A stretch of DNA of 64,000 bases from Phalacrocorax aristotelis (lineage: Eukaryota > Chordata > Aves > Suliformes > Phalacrocoracidae), in the NCBI RefSeq assembly GCF_949628215.1, contig NC_134283.1, positions 22,918,975-22,982,974 of the forward strand, written 5' to 3'. This document shows, one piece after another, positions 30,999 through 41,492 of this stretch. Below the pieces are notes generated by a model. The model made no database searches, was not told the origin of the DNA, and saw nothing but the letters and a program-made list of their open reading frames with translations. Each line of letters starts with the position of its first letter. Position 1 is the stretch's first letter. A program made the position numbers and the translations under genes.

Positions 30999-31145
30999 AG
31001 CCCGTGGCTCAGGAGGCCCCCAGTGCTATGTCAAGCCCAGCCCATGGCTCAGGAGGACCCCAGTGCTGTGCAAAGCCCGGAGCACAGATCAGGAGGATCC
31101 CACTGTTGTGCAAAGCCCAGCCCATGGCTCAGGAGGACCCCCCCC
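30999..31145 (+). repeat. 40-bp tandem repeat in CLEC18 3'UTR
   Basis: Nearly four copies of a 40-bp unit (core CCCATGGCTCAGGAGGACCC followed by AGTGCTGTGCAAAG). It starts about 45 bp after the CLEC18 stop codon. Copies differ at few sites. Confidence 0.85.
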
Positions 31146-31588
31146 AGCTCCCCCATGCAGGGGACGGGTGGCTGAGGGGACCCATGGTGCTGGGACCTAG
31201 TGAGAAGGGTGCATATTCTACATCAGCATCCCTAAAACAGTGTCCTCCTCTGCCCCTCACCTTCCCCTGTTGCCATCACACCACGACAGCCCCCAGGGCA
31301 GGGAGATACCCCTGCAACAGCTGGGTCTGACAGCATCCTCCTCCTAAATTGGCAGCTGGGCTGCATCCAGGCTGTAGTTCCAATGCAACGAGGGGCCAAA
31401 GCGGGGCTTCTAGGGGGTGCAGACTTTAGCACAGCTCAGGGTGAAGGCTGGGCTCAGCTTCGATCCATCGTCCTGACCTGGGTGGGAACGCCCCAGTCTG
31501 GCACCATGGTTTCCTCACCATCACCTGGTCCTTCACCATCACCCCATTCCTCACCATCACCCAGTCCTTCACCATCTGCTGGGTGATT

Positions 31589-31594
31589 AATAAA
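31589..31594 (+). terminator. CLEC18 poly(A) signal AATAAA
   Basis: First AATAAA after the CLEC18 stop, giving a 3'UTR of about 650 bp. Just before it lies a short CCTTCACCATCACCC-type tandem repeat (31510-31578). A second AATAAA at 32373-32378 could serve a longer transcript. Confidence 0.65.
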
Positions 31595-31615
31595 GACCCT
31601 CTCTCCCTTGGGAAG

Positions 31616-32400
31616 AGAGATTTGTCTCCTTTTCCTCCCACAGACCCATCAGACTCTCTCCACCATGGTCTGTGTCCTGCCCACACTGGGCGGTACCTCC
31701 GGGTGGTGTCCCTGGAGGAGGTGCTGGGGTTGGAGGCACCAGGACCAGCCTCACTCCTGGCCGAGCTCGTGGCTCCAGCACCCTGGGGATGTTTTGGAGG
31801 GGTGTCATTGGCCAAGAGTTGCTTCTTCCAGCCCCAGGATGGCCCCTGCTATGGCACCCCACGTGCTGGGTGCAAAACTGTACACCCCCCCACCCCCATG
31901 CTGGTGGGTGTTGGGTGCCTCTGGAGGGGACACACAACTGCCGCCCTGAAGCTGGCACCCTGCAGGGACCTCCCCGCCGCAGACCTGGGGAGCCGCCTCA
32001 CTCGGCTGCCCTCCTCTCTTCCCAACAGCCTGCTCCAGCACAGGGCTGGGGTGGAAATTAAACTGTCCCCCAGCCAGGGTGTCATGGGCAGGTTGGTTGT
32101 GCCACGGCCTGGGCTCAGTGAAGAGACGGCATGAGCTGTGGTGCTGCCAGCAAGGCTGGGCTCACAGCCTGGGGCGAGCTGGCCAAAGCCGGGGTGCAAC
32201 CCGGGGTGCCGTCGGGCGGGGGGACAGGGTCCAATGGGTTGGAGGGGACTGGGAGATGGGGGAAGGAGCACAAGGAGGGTGAGGATGAGGATGGTCCGGC
32301 ACAGCAGCCACGTCCGTACAGCCCAGGGAGAAGGGAGAGCCCAAGGCCCAGCGCTGCCGGCAGGGATGCTACAATAAAGCAGGGCTGTGTCTGGGGTGGG
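31616..32400. other. CLEC18 - RALY-like interval
   Basis: GC-rich. A plus-strand open frame runs from 31583 to 32134 (about 183 codons) but has no recognisable domain and a proline/leucine-rich composition typical of chance frames. The right end merges into the CpG island of the next gene. Confidence 0.4.
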
Positions 32401-32610
32401 GTGGGGGGCTACGGGTGTGGCGTGGCGTGCCCCCCCCCGCCGTGCCGCGGTGGTGCCGCCCGTGGTCCCCCCTTCCCGGGCGGCGGTGGTAGGGCCCGGT
32501 GGCGGCGCGGTCGGGCCGGAGCGGCGGGGCTGCGGGGGCTGCGGGGCTGCCGGGGCCGCCGGGGGGATGACGCTTTTCGGCAGCGGGGACGCGGGCTGGA
32601 GATGTGAGTA
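32401..32610 (+). promoter_or_regulatory. CpG island over first exon of RALY-like gene
   Basis: Very dense CpG and CGG/CCG sequence around the ATG exon at 32567. Island-type promoter of the RALY-like gene; the start site is not visible. Confidence 0.7.
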
Positions 32611-35600
32611 TCGACCCAGATATCTCTGTATGTCCCCCGGGTCCCCCCCCCGGGATCGGCCTTCTTCCCACCCCACACCCCCTCCGATAGATGCTCCGGC
32701 ACCGGGATGCTCGCCCCGCCCCGGCAGCACTACCTGGGGCAGGGGTGCCCCCCTGTAGCCAACCTTCTGGTGCACGTACGTGTGTGTCCCCCCACCCCGC
32801 CCCGTGGCCTCCCACCCCGGGCAGGGCCACCTCCCGGTGCCGGGTTGCGTCCTTTTCCTTTGGACCAGTCCCTCCCGCCGGACAGGCATGTCCTCCCGGT
32901 ACCGAGCTGCCCCCCACCCCCGTACCAGTCCCTCCCAAGGGCTGGGATGTCCTCCCGGCACGGGGATGCCCCCCATACCACTAGCCCCCCAGGACAGGGA
33001 TGTCCTCCTGGTGCTGGGATGTCCAATACCATTACCCCCAGGGCAGGGATGTTCTCCCGGTACGGGGATGCCCCCACTGCCATTACAGGGAAGGGAGCCC
33101 AGGTGCAGGGCCGACGGCCCCAGCTGATGGAGCTCTGCTGGCCTGGACCCCCTGTCCCAGCAGGATAGTCCCCTCGTGCAAGCGGCCTGTGACAGGATGC
33201 CTGGACATGGCTGGGGTCCCTGGTTGGGGCTCTGAGGTCTCTGGCCCACCAGCGTGGAGGGGAGCGATTGTCTCTGCCAGGTGGCTGTGATGGGCTGCAG
33301 GGAGGGATGTCAATGGTGCATTCCAGCCCTGAGCAGTGAGCTTGGCCCTCCCCAGGGATGCTGGCTGCACCCACAGAAAACGGGTACCAGCGTTACCCAC
33401 ATGCAGGATGAGTGGAGCACCTTCCCTAGCTTGCCCTGAGGTCAGAGCCAGCCTGCAGACTTCGTCACACAAGGTGACAGCCTGGAAAGCAAGCAAGTTG
33501 CCAGTTCCCTTCTGCTCGGATCTTGCTCGGATGATCTCTCCTCTGCAGAGATGGAGAGACCCTGCTAGAGTGGATGTGGGGCTGGAGGGGACCCATGGTC
33601 AGTGTCCATGCTCCTGGGCAGGTCTAGTCCTCTCTGATGAGTTGGTGGGTTCCCAGAGGACTTGGGAAGCTTCAACTCAGGGCTCCCTGGTGCAGTGGCA
33701 TCCACAATGTCACCCGTGTGACAGCTGGTAATGATTACCATGGCCAAGGGGGAGCATGCAAGAGGGAGAGGTCAACATCTCACCCACTGGCTTCTACCCC
33801 AGGAGCCAGAGAGGTTTTGGAGCCCCCCAAAATTACAAAATGAAATATTTGAAGATGTTAGTAAAGCTTTCCATCAGTGGCCCTTAAACATATATTGAGA
33901 AAATAGATTCAAGACAGCTTCTATATGGACACTGGCTGTGAAATCCTAAAGAAGGGGTGAAGAGCATCACCAGGAAGATGTGATGTGGCATCGCCAAGTT
34001 GCGTGTCTGGAGGCATCTCTGCCCCACATCTCGGCATTGCATGTGTCTCAGCAGCCTTTGGGAGCATGAAGCGGCTGGGTGCAGGGCATCCCCAGCACCC
34101 ATCCGTGGTAGGCAGCACTTGCCGGTGTCCTGCTGGCCTGTGTCTCTCCAAAAAATGGCCACACTGCCTGGCAGGAAGGGTAGTGAAGGCAGATCCACCA
34201 CAGTGGTGGGAAGTGTCTCTGGGGGTTAATTACTTCCATCGTCAGAGGTGCTTTCTGCTGCCCCAATTGGAGCCTGCCTGGCTTTGGATGGGCATGGGCT
34301 TGTGGGGATGGGGCAATGTGTGTGGGGCACCTGTGGGAAGATGCTGCTGGCAGAGCAGTTCCATGTCCCAACACAACCCTGGACTGCTCCTGTCCATCTC
34401 CAAAAGCTTAAATCTAGAGAGAGCTGCTGGCCTTGGGCTCATCCTGTGGATGCTCTGGAGTGGGATGCCTCTAGCCAGGAGAGGAGTGTGGCTGGGACAC
34501 CCCAGGAAGCTGGTGCTGGAGACGTGTCCATGTGAGGTAGCATGTTGGCATCCCCTTTTCTTCCCAGCGCTCATTCTCCTCCTCTCTCTCCCCTCAGATT
34601 TGGACATGGCCAGGGAACCCAAGCCAAGCCGGGCCAGGCTGGGCCAGAAGCGGCAGCATGGCAGCAGCCTGTACCAGTGAGTGCTGGCGCGTGGGACAGG
34701 GGCTGCACCAGGGGGGCCAGTTTGGGCAGGGGACTGTCCCACACTTGGCCCCTCTTCCTCCCCCTGCTCTCCATCACTCAGTCCTCGGGCTATTCCAGCT
34801 GCCTGCCTGCAGTGGCGGACATGGGTCCGTGCGATGTCCCTGCCCAATCTCAGTGGGGGTCTCAGAGCATCACCTGGCTGCACTGATGGCGGCTGGAGTC
34901 CTTGTCAAGTCCTGCCTGGTTGTGTTGCCAGTGGGGTGTGAAGATCCCCCTTCCCCCATCCAAAGGTGCCAGGAGAAGAGCAGAGCCCTGTGGCCTCCAC
35001 ACCTTTTATAGGTGTTGATGTTGGTTGCAGTTCTGGCCTTTAAATGCTGTTCCTCAGGGGACAGACACCCCTGCAGAGGCACACAGGGGTGGTGATGGTC
35101 CTGGTGATGACAGTAGATGATGGTGATGGAGGCAGAAGAGCAGGTCCCCATCCCTGTGTGCTTTTGTCTCCCTGGCTCTGCAGGTGTGTGGTGAGGAGGG
35201 GACCAGAGCTGGGCTCTGTCTGTCTTGTTAGAGAGCTTTTTGCAAACGCCCTGATTGAACTAATTGCTTTGCCCGTTGCCATGGTGCCGGAGGGATGCAG
35301 CGCTGGCAGGGCAGGGACCGCCAGTCCCCTTGGGCCACTGGAGCGTGGCAGCTGCTGCTTTTGCTCTTCCCGGGGGATGCTCTGAGCAAAAAGCTGAGCC
35401 AGGAAAACCCTTGCTGTGGCCCCAGCTGGGTGCCAGACCCCAAGACCAGGTCTTCTGCAGAGCCACTGGTGCTCCCATGGCGGGATGTGGCCTGTCACAT
35501 CCCTGCTCTCTCGGCAGTGGCTGCAGGCAGCAGCAGCCATCAGTGCTGGCACCTTCCCTATGCCCCATGTGTCGTTTGGGACTCCTCTCTGGCTGCCCAT

Positions 35601-38526
35601 TCCCCTCTTCCCCAAGGCAGGTTGTGACCTTCCTCCCTGGGTGATGGGAGGGAGGTGAGGATGTAAAGGGCTTGCTGTCCCTGTCACAGTGATGGCAACT
35701 TGGAAGGCAGAGAGGCTGGACTGAAAGCTCCCAAAATTTCCCCAGGTGCAAAGAACAGGAAACGGCAGGTCCTGGCACCCTGGTGTGCCAGCTACCCTTA
35801 CAAGGTGCCTGGGGGCTGCACCCTGTGCAGATTATTCTTGACTAATCCCACCCAAAGGCAGGGTTGCAGCAGGGCTGGGCGTGCCTTTGCCCTGTGACAG
35901 GCTGCAAGCTGCCTCCTGGGCTGGGCCAGCCCAGATTGCCCATTAGCCCCCACCAGGAACCCTTCAGCCCCCCCCCCCAAGCTCCAGCATCGCTCCCATG
36001 GTGACAAGCTCATCTGCAGCAAAACTGGGAGCCCTGGGAGACCTTGTTCTGGTCCCCCCATTCCTGGTAGCATGGCTGGGGAAGGCTCCCCGCTCCCAGC
36101 AATGCTCTGAGCACAGCTTTGTCTCCCCTCGGGTTAGGTTTAATCCTACGCTCCCTGACTCTGTAAGAGCTGAAGCAGCAAAATGAGCTTCAGCATCTTT
36201 CCTCCTCCTCCCCCCCCACCCCGCTCCTGGTCCACAGCGCATGATTTATTACCAGCATGTCAGCTGCCCGCATTGGAGGCGATCTGTTGACAGATCGCTT
36301 CTTAATTTGGAGCCGAGCGAGCCAGCAGCATGTGCATGGAGCCAGGGACCATGAAATTTAACATCAGGATGCTCTAAATGCAGCTTCCTGAGAGCAGAGG
36401 CTGCTGATGCTGCCCTGGGGGCTCTCTCCATCCCCCTCAACACCGTTGCTTGGCTCCAGGACAAGTCCCTGCCAGGGCACAGCCACCTCCTTGGGCTGTG
36501 CTGCAGCCCAGGTAGCTTATGTGGTACCCTCTGGGATGCCTCCCATTCCCTGGGGATGGATGCTGGGTGGGTGCCCTGCTATGCCTAGTTGTGGCTGCTC
36601 CACGGCATCTGTGGCCCCGCAGAGTGAGTGATTTGTTCTCCTCTCTCCCCCTGCTGCAGCAGTAACTGTGACCTGGACTATGACCTCTACAGGGATGACT
36701 TCCCGTACCGGTGAGTGCAGCATCCCAGGAGCAGGGTGGGCTGAGCACACCTGGGTTTGACGTGAGGTCTCACCACTGCTGAAGGCGAAAAGCAGGGTGT
36801 CCCTGGGCATCTGTCCCTTGGCCTCTGGGAAAGGCTCAGTGGTGTTGCCCTCTTTGAGGGGCATGTATGTTCCAGCTTCCCAGGGACGGGGGCCTCCCAG
36901 GGCAGGGGCAGCGTGTGGGCTGGGCACTGCCCAGGTTGGGGGTCCTTCGCTGTGGAGGGAACCCAAGAAATGCTCTCCTGGCTGGCAGGGGCTGCTGCTG
37001 CACCTCCAGGGCTGTGCTCATGCCACCGTGCTCTTGTGCCCTTGCAGGGTGTACGAGTACCAGAAGATCCCCCCCCTCATTAACCGCATCCCTGTCAAGG
37101 CCAGACGAACTCATGTGGGAGCAGGAAGCAAGAGCAGCCCAACCCCCCAGCCTGGGGCAAGGAGCAGCACCAGTTCCACGGCAGGACGGACAAAGTGTAA
37201 GTGTGATGGGGCTGGGAGGAAAAGGAGGCTCGGCCCTTGCATCTTGACGCATTAGAGCAGTGCCGGTGCCTGAAGGTCCTGCTCAGTGCTCACCCTGTTG
37301 CTACAAGTCCCCAGCTCCAGCAGACACAGCCTGGACTGCGCTGGGCTGGTGGCTGTCCCCTGGATGCATCCCCATTCCCCAAGGATGCCTGGTGGAAAGG
37401 ATGCCCTGGAGAGGATGCTCCATAGAGGAGGATGCTCTGGAGGTGGCTGTCCAGGACAGCGTGTTTCCCCCAGCTCCGGGCAGGCAGTCTGCAAGGGTGG
37501 AATCCTAATGTCTCCTCTCCCTGCAGTGCGGGCCGAAGAGCTGCACTCCATCAAGGGGGAGCTAAGCCAGATCAAGGCGCAGGTGGACAGTCTGCTGGAG
37601 AGCCTGGACCGCATGGACCAGCGGAGAGAGCGTCTCGCAGGTGAGGGAATGGGCCATAGACCCTCTGACACCCATGTGTCTGTGCCAGGCAGCCTGTGGG
37701 TGCATCCGAACCTGGGCCCTGAGCCAGACGTAAGGGGTCCCCTGCTGCATGCCCAGGAGGGAGCTGGGTACCCTGAGCCCACTGGGTAAATTCCCCACAT
37801 CCTCCCCCTTCCCCGTGCTGGCAGGGCAGAGTCCGGCCCTTTGGCACACGGGGACCCTGCGAGGACAGGGCTGATGTTTGCACAGGTACCCCAAATTTCT
37901 GTCTTTTGCAGGCTCCAAGGAAAGCGAGAAGAACAGGGTAGAGGTGGGAGCAGAGTCGCTGTCCCCAGCAGGAGAGGGGTCACGGGAGCCCCAGGGGAAG
38001 GAGGGGATGGGAGCTGATGGGCACAGCGACCTGCGCAACATCGACAGCACTGAGGAGAGCACAGACACGGAGGAGACGGTAAGAGGAGGTCCAGATCCTG
38101 CACCAGGCTCTCTGCTTTCCTAAAATTCATCCCCACTTGCTGCCTTTGTGGGTCCTGGTGGGGATGCCTGGAGCAGAGGAGATGCTCCATCAGTCTCCCC
38201 CAAGCCGTCCTGGCTGCGTGCCAGGGCTACAACTGCCTTCACCTCTGGGATAGCCTGAAGCACTCTGCAGGAAACCCCTGGGCATGCATTACTGCAGCAG
38301 CACAGGCTGCAAAAACCCCCTTGGATTAGAAATACCCTTTATCAAAGCTGCTGCTCCTGCATGCGCATCCCCCAGCTGAGCGCAGGACCCCAGGGGTCCC
38401 TGTGTCAGGCAGGGCGCTGGGTTTGACCCAGCCAGGCTCTGGGAACTAACATCAGAGGATGGCCATCCTGTGCTTTTCTGCTTGCAGGTGAAAAACCACA
38501 TGTCGGACCCTGAGGGGAGCCAGTAG
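32567..38526 (+). CDS. hnRNP C/RALY/RALYL-family protein lacking an RRM
   Basis: Seven exons join in one frame: 32567-32603, 34598-34676, 36660-36710, 37048-37196, 37527-37640, 37912-38078, 38488-38526 (636 nt, 211 residues). All have GT/AG ends. Residues 1-12 are MTLFGSGDAGWR. Exon 2 starts in LDMAREPKPSRARLGQKRQ, which equals the segment just after the RRM in RALY/RALYL (LDINMAGEPKP). Exon 3 gives DLDYDLYRDDFPYRVYEYQK, matching FDYDYYRDDFYDRLFDY of RALY. Exon 4 gives IPPLINRIPVKARRTH and a Ser/basic linker. Exon 5 gives LRAEELHSIKGELSQIKAQV and VDSLLESLDRMDQ, the family's leucine-zipper oligomerisation helix. The end is acidic (DSTEESTDTEET). Family members package nascent RNA, but their RNA-recognition motif is absent between the exons I can read. 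The join of exon 1 to exon 2 is inference; exons 2-7 are firm. A missed upstream RRM exon remains possible. Confidence 0.8.
32604..34597 (+). other. RALY-like intron 1
   Basis: About 2 kb, exactly where RRM exons would be expected. I searched by eye for the conserved SRVFIGNLNT, FSKYGKI and KGYAFVQY segments on both strands and saw none. It holds the minisatellite at 32870-33090 and an AT-rich patch at 33820-33920. Confidence 0.55.
32870..33090 (+). repeat. minisatellite in RALY-like intron 1
   Basis: Four or so imperfect copies of a unit of about 55-65 bp with the core GGGATGTCCTCCCGGTACGG followed by GATGCCCCC and ACCA/CCCC spacers. Confidence 0.75.
34677..36659 (+). other. RALY-like intron 2 with candidate conserved blocks
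   Basis: GC-rich intron with two islands of balanced, high-complexity sequence (about 35225-35290 and 36235-36400) that look unlike the rest. The second contains the perfect palindrome GCGATCTG-TTGA-CAGATCGC at 36279-36298. These are candidate conserved noncoding elements. Confidence 0.4.
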
Positions 38527-39920
38527 ACAGACTGGGATGCCACAGCCTCCTGGCATGGCCAGCCCTTCCCGTCTTGTGTTCGTATTTCTTTTGAGGCTTC
38601 CAGCTAGTGCCACGCACGATGCGAGGCACCTGCTCTCGGCACGGCCATCCCCTGCCGCCAGCGCCGGCAGCCCTGCGTCCTGCCCCTGTGAGACGCTGGC
38701 CAGCCGTGGCGAGAGAAGTCTTTGTGTTTGAGTGTGCTTGTTTTCTTTTTCCTCTTGTTTTCAGACCTAGGGATAAGCAGATGTGGCTGGGGAGGGAGGG
38801 GAGGAGCAAAAAAAAAGGACCATATCCTAGAGGAACATCCCAAATCCTGTCTGCCTTGTGTGCAAGCATCTCCCCACCTGTAGGGTGCTATGGGGTGCAG
38901 AGAAGGCACCCTGGGACTCCCAGCCCCTACGGCACAGGTTGCATCCCAACCTCCCCTGTCCTGCAAGCCCACCCACTGCCTCCATGCTTCAGACCCCCCA
39001 GGAATTGGTTCAGCAAGGTTCAGCAGGCATGGGTACAGCCCAGGAAGGCTTTTGGAGCTGCTCAGCCTTCCATCATGATGCTGTGGGAAGGAGGGACCAC
39101 CCTGAGACAGCTCCAAGAGGCTTTTGTGGCATTTTGGGATGGAGGGATTCTGCTGAGCCCAGCTCCAAAGCCATCTCCAGGGCCAGAAGCAGGGTGATGC
39201 AAACCTTAGTCACCCCTGCTCACAAATGGGTTTTCCTTTCTGGTTTACTGTGCATTATTCTTGGCCGTGCATCACATTGTGGTCAGCAGGACTCCCACAG
39301 GCAGCTTTGCCAAGGCTCCTCACCTGCGCCCAAGGAAGTTGTGGTCACCCCGCTGTGCTCCCCAGCGCTGCTGGTTTAGTGTCCCTCATTTCTAGGTCAT
39401 CCTTCTCTCGCTGGTAGGAACTTGTTCTGTATTTCTAATTTGCTCTGGTAAAAGAGTGTATTGTGTTGGAAAGAAAAATAATTTGTATTTCTTTTCTCTG
39501 GTTATTCAACTCCAATGCAGTTTTTAACCATCTGAAGTGCATGTGTAATTTTTGTACCCAATTTTGTGTGCTGCCTGACACAGCCCTAGGCTCTGGGGGC
39601 TTTCTAGGATGCTGCCTTCCCTGCAACTCAGCCGAGAGGTGGGAGGAGCATAGCTCTGCCCTGTTTCTCAACAGAAACATTAATCACCGCCTTTACCCAG
39701 AATATTACCTACCAGCCTGGCATGGTGCAGCTGGACAGGACCAGCTCCCCTCCATTCCCAGGAAGATCCAGACCCCAAGGCAGTGCCTGGCTCATTCCAC
39801 ACCTCTTGAGGAAGGACAGTGGGAGCAGATGGGCAACCCCGATGCCTGGCAGTCAGTCACCATTAGGGCTGGCAGAGGCACTGGCAGAGCCACGCAGGCA
39901 GAAGAATTGCCTGGAAAACC
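38527..39920. other. RALY-like 3'UTR and convergent interval
   Basis: Follows the RALY-like stop. A T-rich segment near 39420-39560 (AAAAATAATTTGTATTTC) may carry the 3' end, but no canonical AATAAA was found on the plus strand. The EXOSC6 3' end comes from the right. Confidence 0.4.
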
Positions 39921-39921
39921 T

Positions 39922-39927
39922 GGTTTA
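39922..39927 (-). terminator. EXOSC6 poly(A) signal
   Basis: TTTATT on the plus strand, AATAAA on the minus strand, about 650 bp downstream of the EXOSC6 stop. Confidence 0.6.
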
Positions 39928-40129
39928 TTATAAAGAGAACCCAACAAAACACATCTCTGCCACCCTGAAGCGCTGCCTGGGCACAAGGTCCAAGGGATTC
40001 AGTCTGTGCAGTGACATGGTTTCTGCTGGGTGCTGCCTGGACCCTGCCTGTGTGGATGGTCATGCTGGGCAGCTCGATGTGAGGGTCACCATCCTGGTGC
40101 TGGGGCCACCCGAGGATGGGCTGTGGGGT

Positions 40130-40545
40130 CCTGCAGCGCAGGCAGCTGCTTGGAGGGAGGTCTCAGGCAGGGTCTGTCAGCTGAAGCAGTAAGGAAGCTG
40201 TTCTTGGGGGTGGCTCCAGCAGCGTGTGAGGTCCTGCAGGGCCACTCAGAGGGGTCTCCTGCAACACGGGGGCTCCTCTGGCACACTTGGATGCTCCAGC
40301 AGTGTGGGGGCTGCTTTGGGGGCTCTCCAGCAGTGGGGGAAGGCAGGATATAGTGTCCTCGGGCAGGTATCTTGGGCCTCCAGCTGTGTGGGCAGCTCTG
40401 GGGGGGTCTCCAGCAGCACAAGGGCTGGCTCAAGCAAGCTCCAGGATGTCTCAGGCAGTGTGAGGTGTGGCTCAGGCAGGCTCCAGGGGTCCCCAACAGC
40501 ACTGAGGTCCACTTGGATAGGCTCTGGGAAACAACCCCATCCCCA
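40130..40545 (-). repeat. degenerate tandem repeats in EXOSC6 3'UTR
   Basis: Six or more diverged units of about 40-50 bp with the core CTCCAGCAGTGTGGGGGCTG/CTCAGGCAGTGTGAGG. They lie between the EXOSC6 stop and its poly(A) signal. Confidence 0.55.
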
Positions 40546-40574
40546 GACAGGGGCACTCAGGGCATCATTGGCGT

Positions 40575-41405
40575 TCAGGCAGTGGTGGCGGCAGCAGCAT
40601 CGCGGCGTCGGGCAGCCCGCAGCAGGCTCTGCCGCAGGACGGGGTAGAGACGATGGCAGCCGTCGAGGCCAAGGCGCAGCGCCTGCGCCCAGGCATCAGG
40701 AGAGCTGCCCTGCCCGCCACCCACCACCACCGACACCTGGTTAAGGGCGGGTAGAAGAGCCACGGTGAGTCGAGCAACAGCGCTGCGTTCTTCAGGCTCT
40801 CCGGGCTGCAGCATCCAAGGGGCAGTGGGACCGGGGGACCGGCACAGGGCACAACCCACCGCCAGGTCGTACATCTCCACCCCAGCATCGGCCAAGGCCA
40901 AGGCTGCAGCGCTGATGGCAGCGGCCAAGGCCGAGCCACCATCCTGCAAGAGCAGGGCGCTGACGGCTAAGCGAGCCCGCGGATACCGGGCCAACCTCAC
41001 CGCCGGTTCCAGCGCTTCCCGCAACGCCGCCGCCGCTTCCCGCTCGGCCTCCCGCTCCGTCACCGAACCTGGTCGCCACCGAGCCCCGCGTCCGGCGAAG
41101 GGGGCCCGGCGGAACTCGCAGAGCAGCCATCCTCCTCCTCCCGCCGGCAGGCCGGGCTCAGCCGCTTCCCGCGGGCCCCAGGCGGCGCACAGCACCTTAG
41201 TGCCGCCGCCCAGCTCCACGTAGGCCGAGCCTTCAGCCTGGCTCAGCAGTCCGGCCCGGGCGAAGAGCGGTCGCAAGGCGCAGGGGTCCCGCGGTGCCGC
41301 ATCCCCCTCCCCGTCCTCTTCCTCCCCAGCTCCCCCGGCCGCTGCCCACACCTCCGGCGGCTGCGACTCCTCCGGGCCCCGCACACGCCGGTGATCCAGC
41401 GGCAT
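40575..41405 (-). CDS. EXOSC6: EXOSC6 (MTR3), exosome core subunit, intronless
   Basis: 276 residues (human 272) in one exon, as in mammals. RNase PH-fold subunit of the nine-subunit RNA exosome ring, nucleus and cytoplasm, catalytically inert. The start [20 protein letters not shown] matches human [20 protein letters not shown], so the ATG at 41405 is chosen over an in-frame upstream ATG. Further matches: [107 protein letters not shown]. Very GC- and alanine-rich, like its mammalian counterparts. The 5' end abuts the 3' end of AARS1 on the same strand. Confidence 0.97.
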   Translation of the reverse strand: [276 protein letters not shown]

Positions 41406-41429
41406 GCTCGCCGCAGCAGGCAGGAGGAG

Positions 41430-41460
41430 GAGCCTAGCCCGGCCCGCCCCCGTTAAGCAG
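41430..41460 (-). promoter_or_regulatory. GC box, probable EXOSC6 promoter element
   Basis: A GGGGGCGGGCC run on the minus strand lies at about 41443-41452, some 40 bp upstream of the EXOSC6 ATG and just beyond the AARS1 poly(A) signal. No TATA box. The short distance implies a very short 5'UTR or start sites inside the AARS1 3' end. Confidence 0.45.
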
Positions 41461-41492
41461 AGCCCAGGGGGCAACGCGCAGGGCAGGCAGCC

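Noticed and set aside
31849-33249. 466-codon minus-strand frame across the CpG island and minisatellite
   Set aside because: The frame is kept open by GC-rich repeats; it overlaps the RALY-like first exon on the other strand and has no recognisable fold.
33820-33920. Possible reverse-transcriptase-like peptide (DVSKAFHQW) in RALY-like intron 1
   Set aside because: Only about ten residues resemble a LINE motif and the flanks do not follow any CR1 consensus I know.
37252-38190. 312-codon minus-strand frame
   Set aside because: Antisense shadow of RALY-like exons 5-6; composition-driven.
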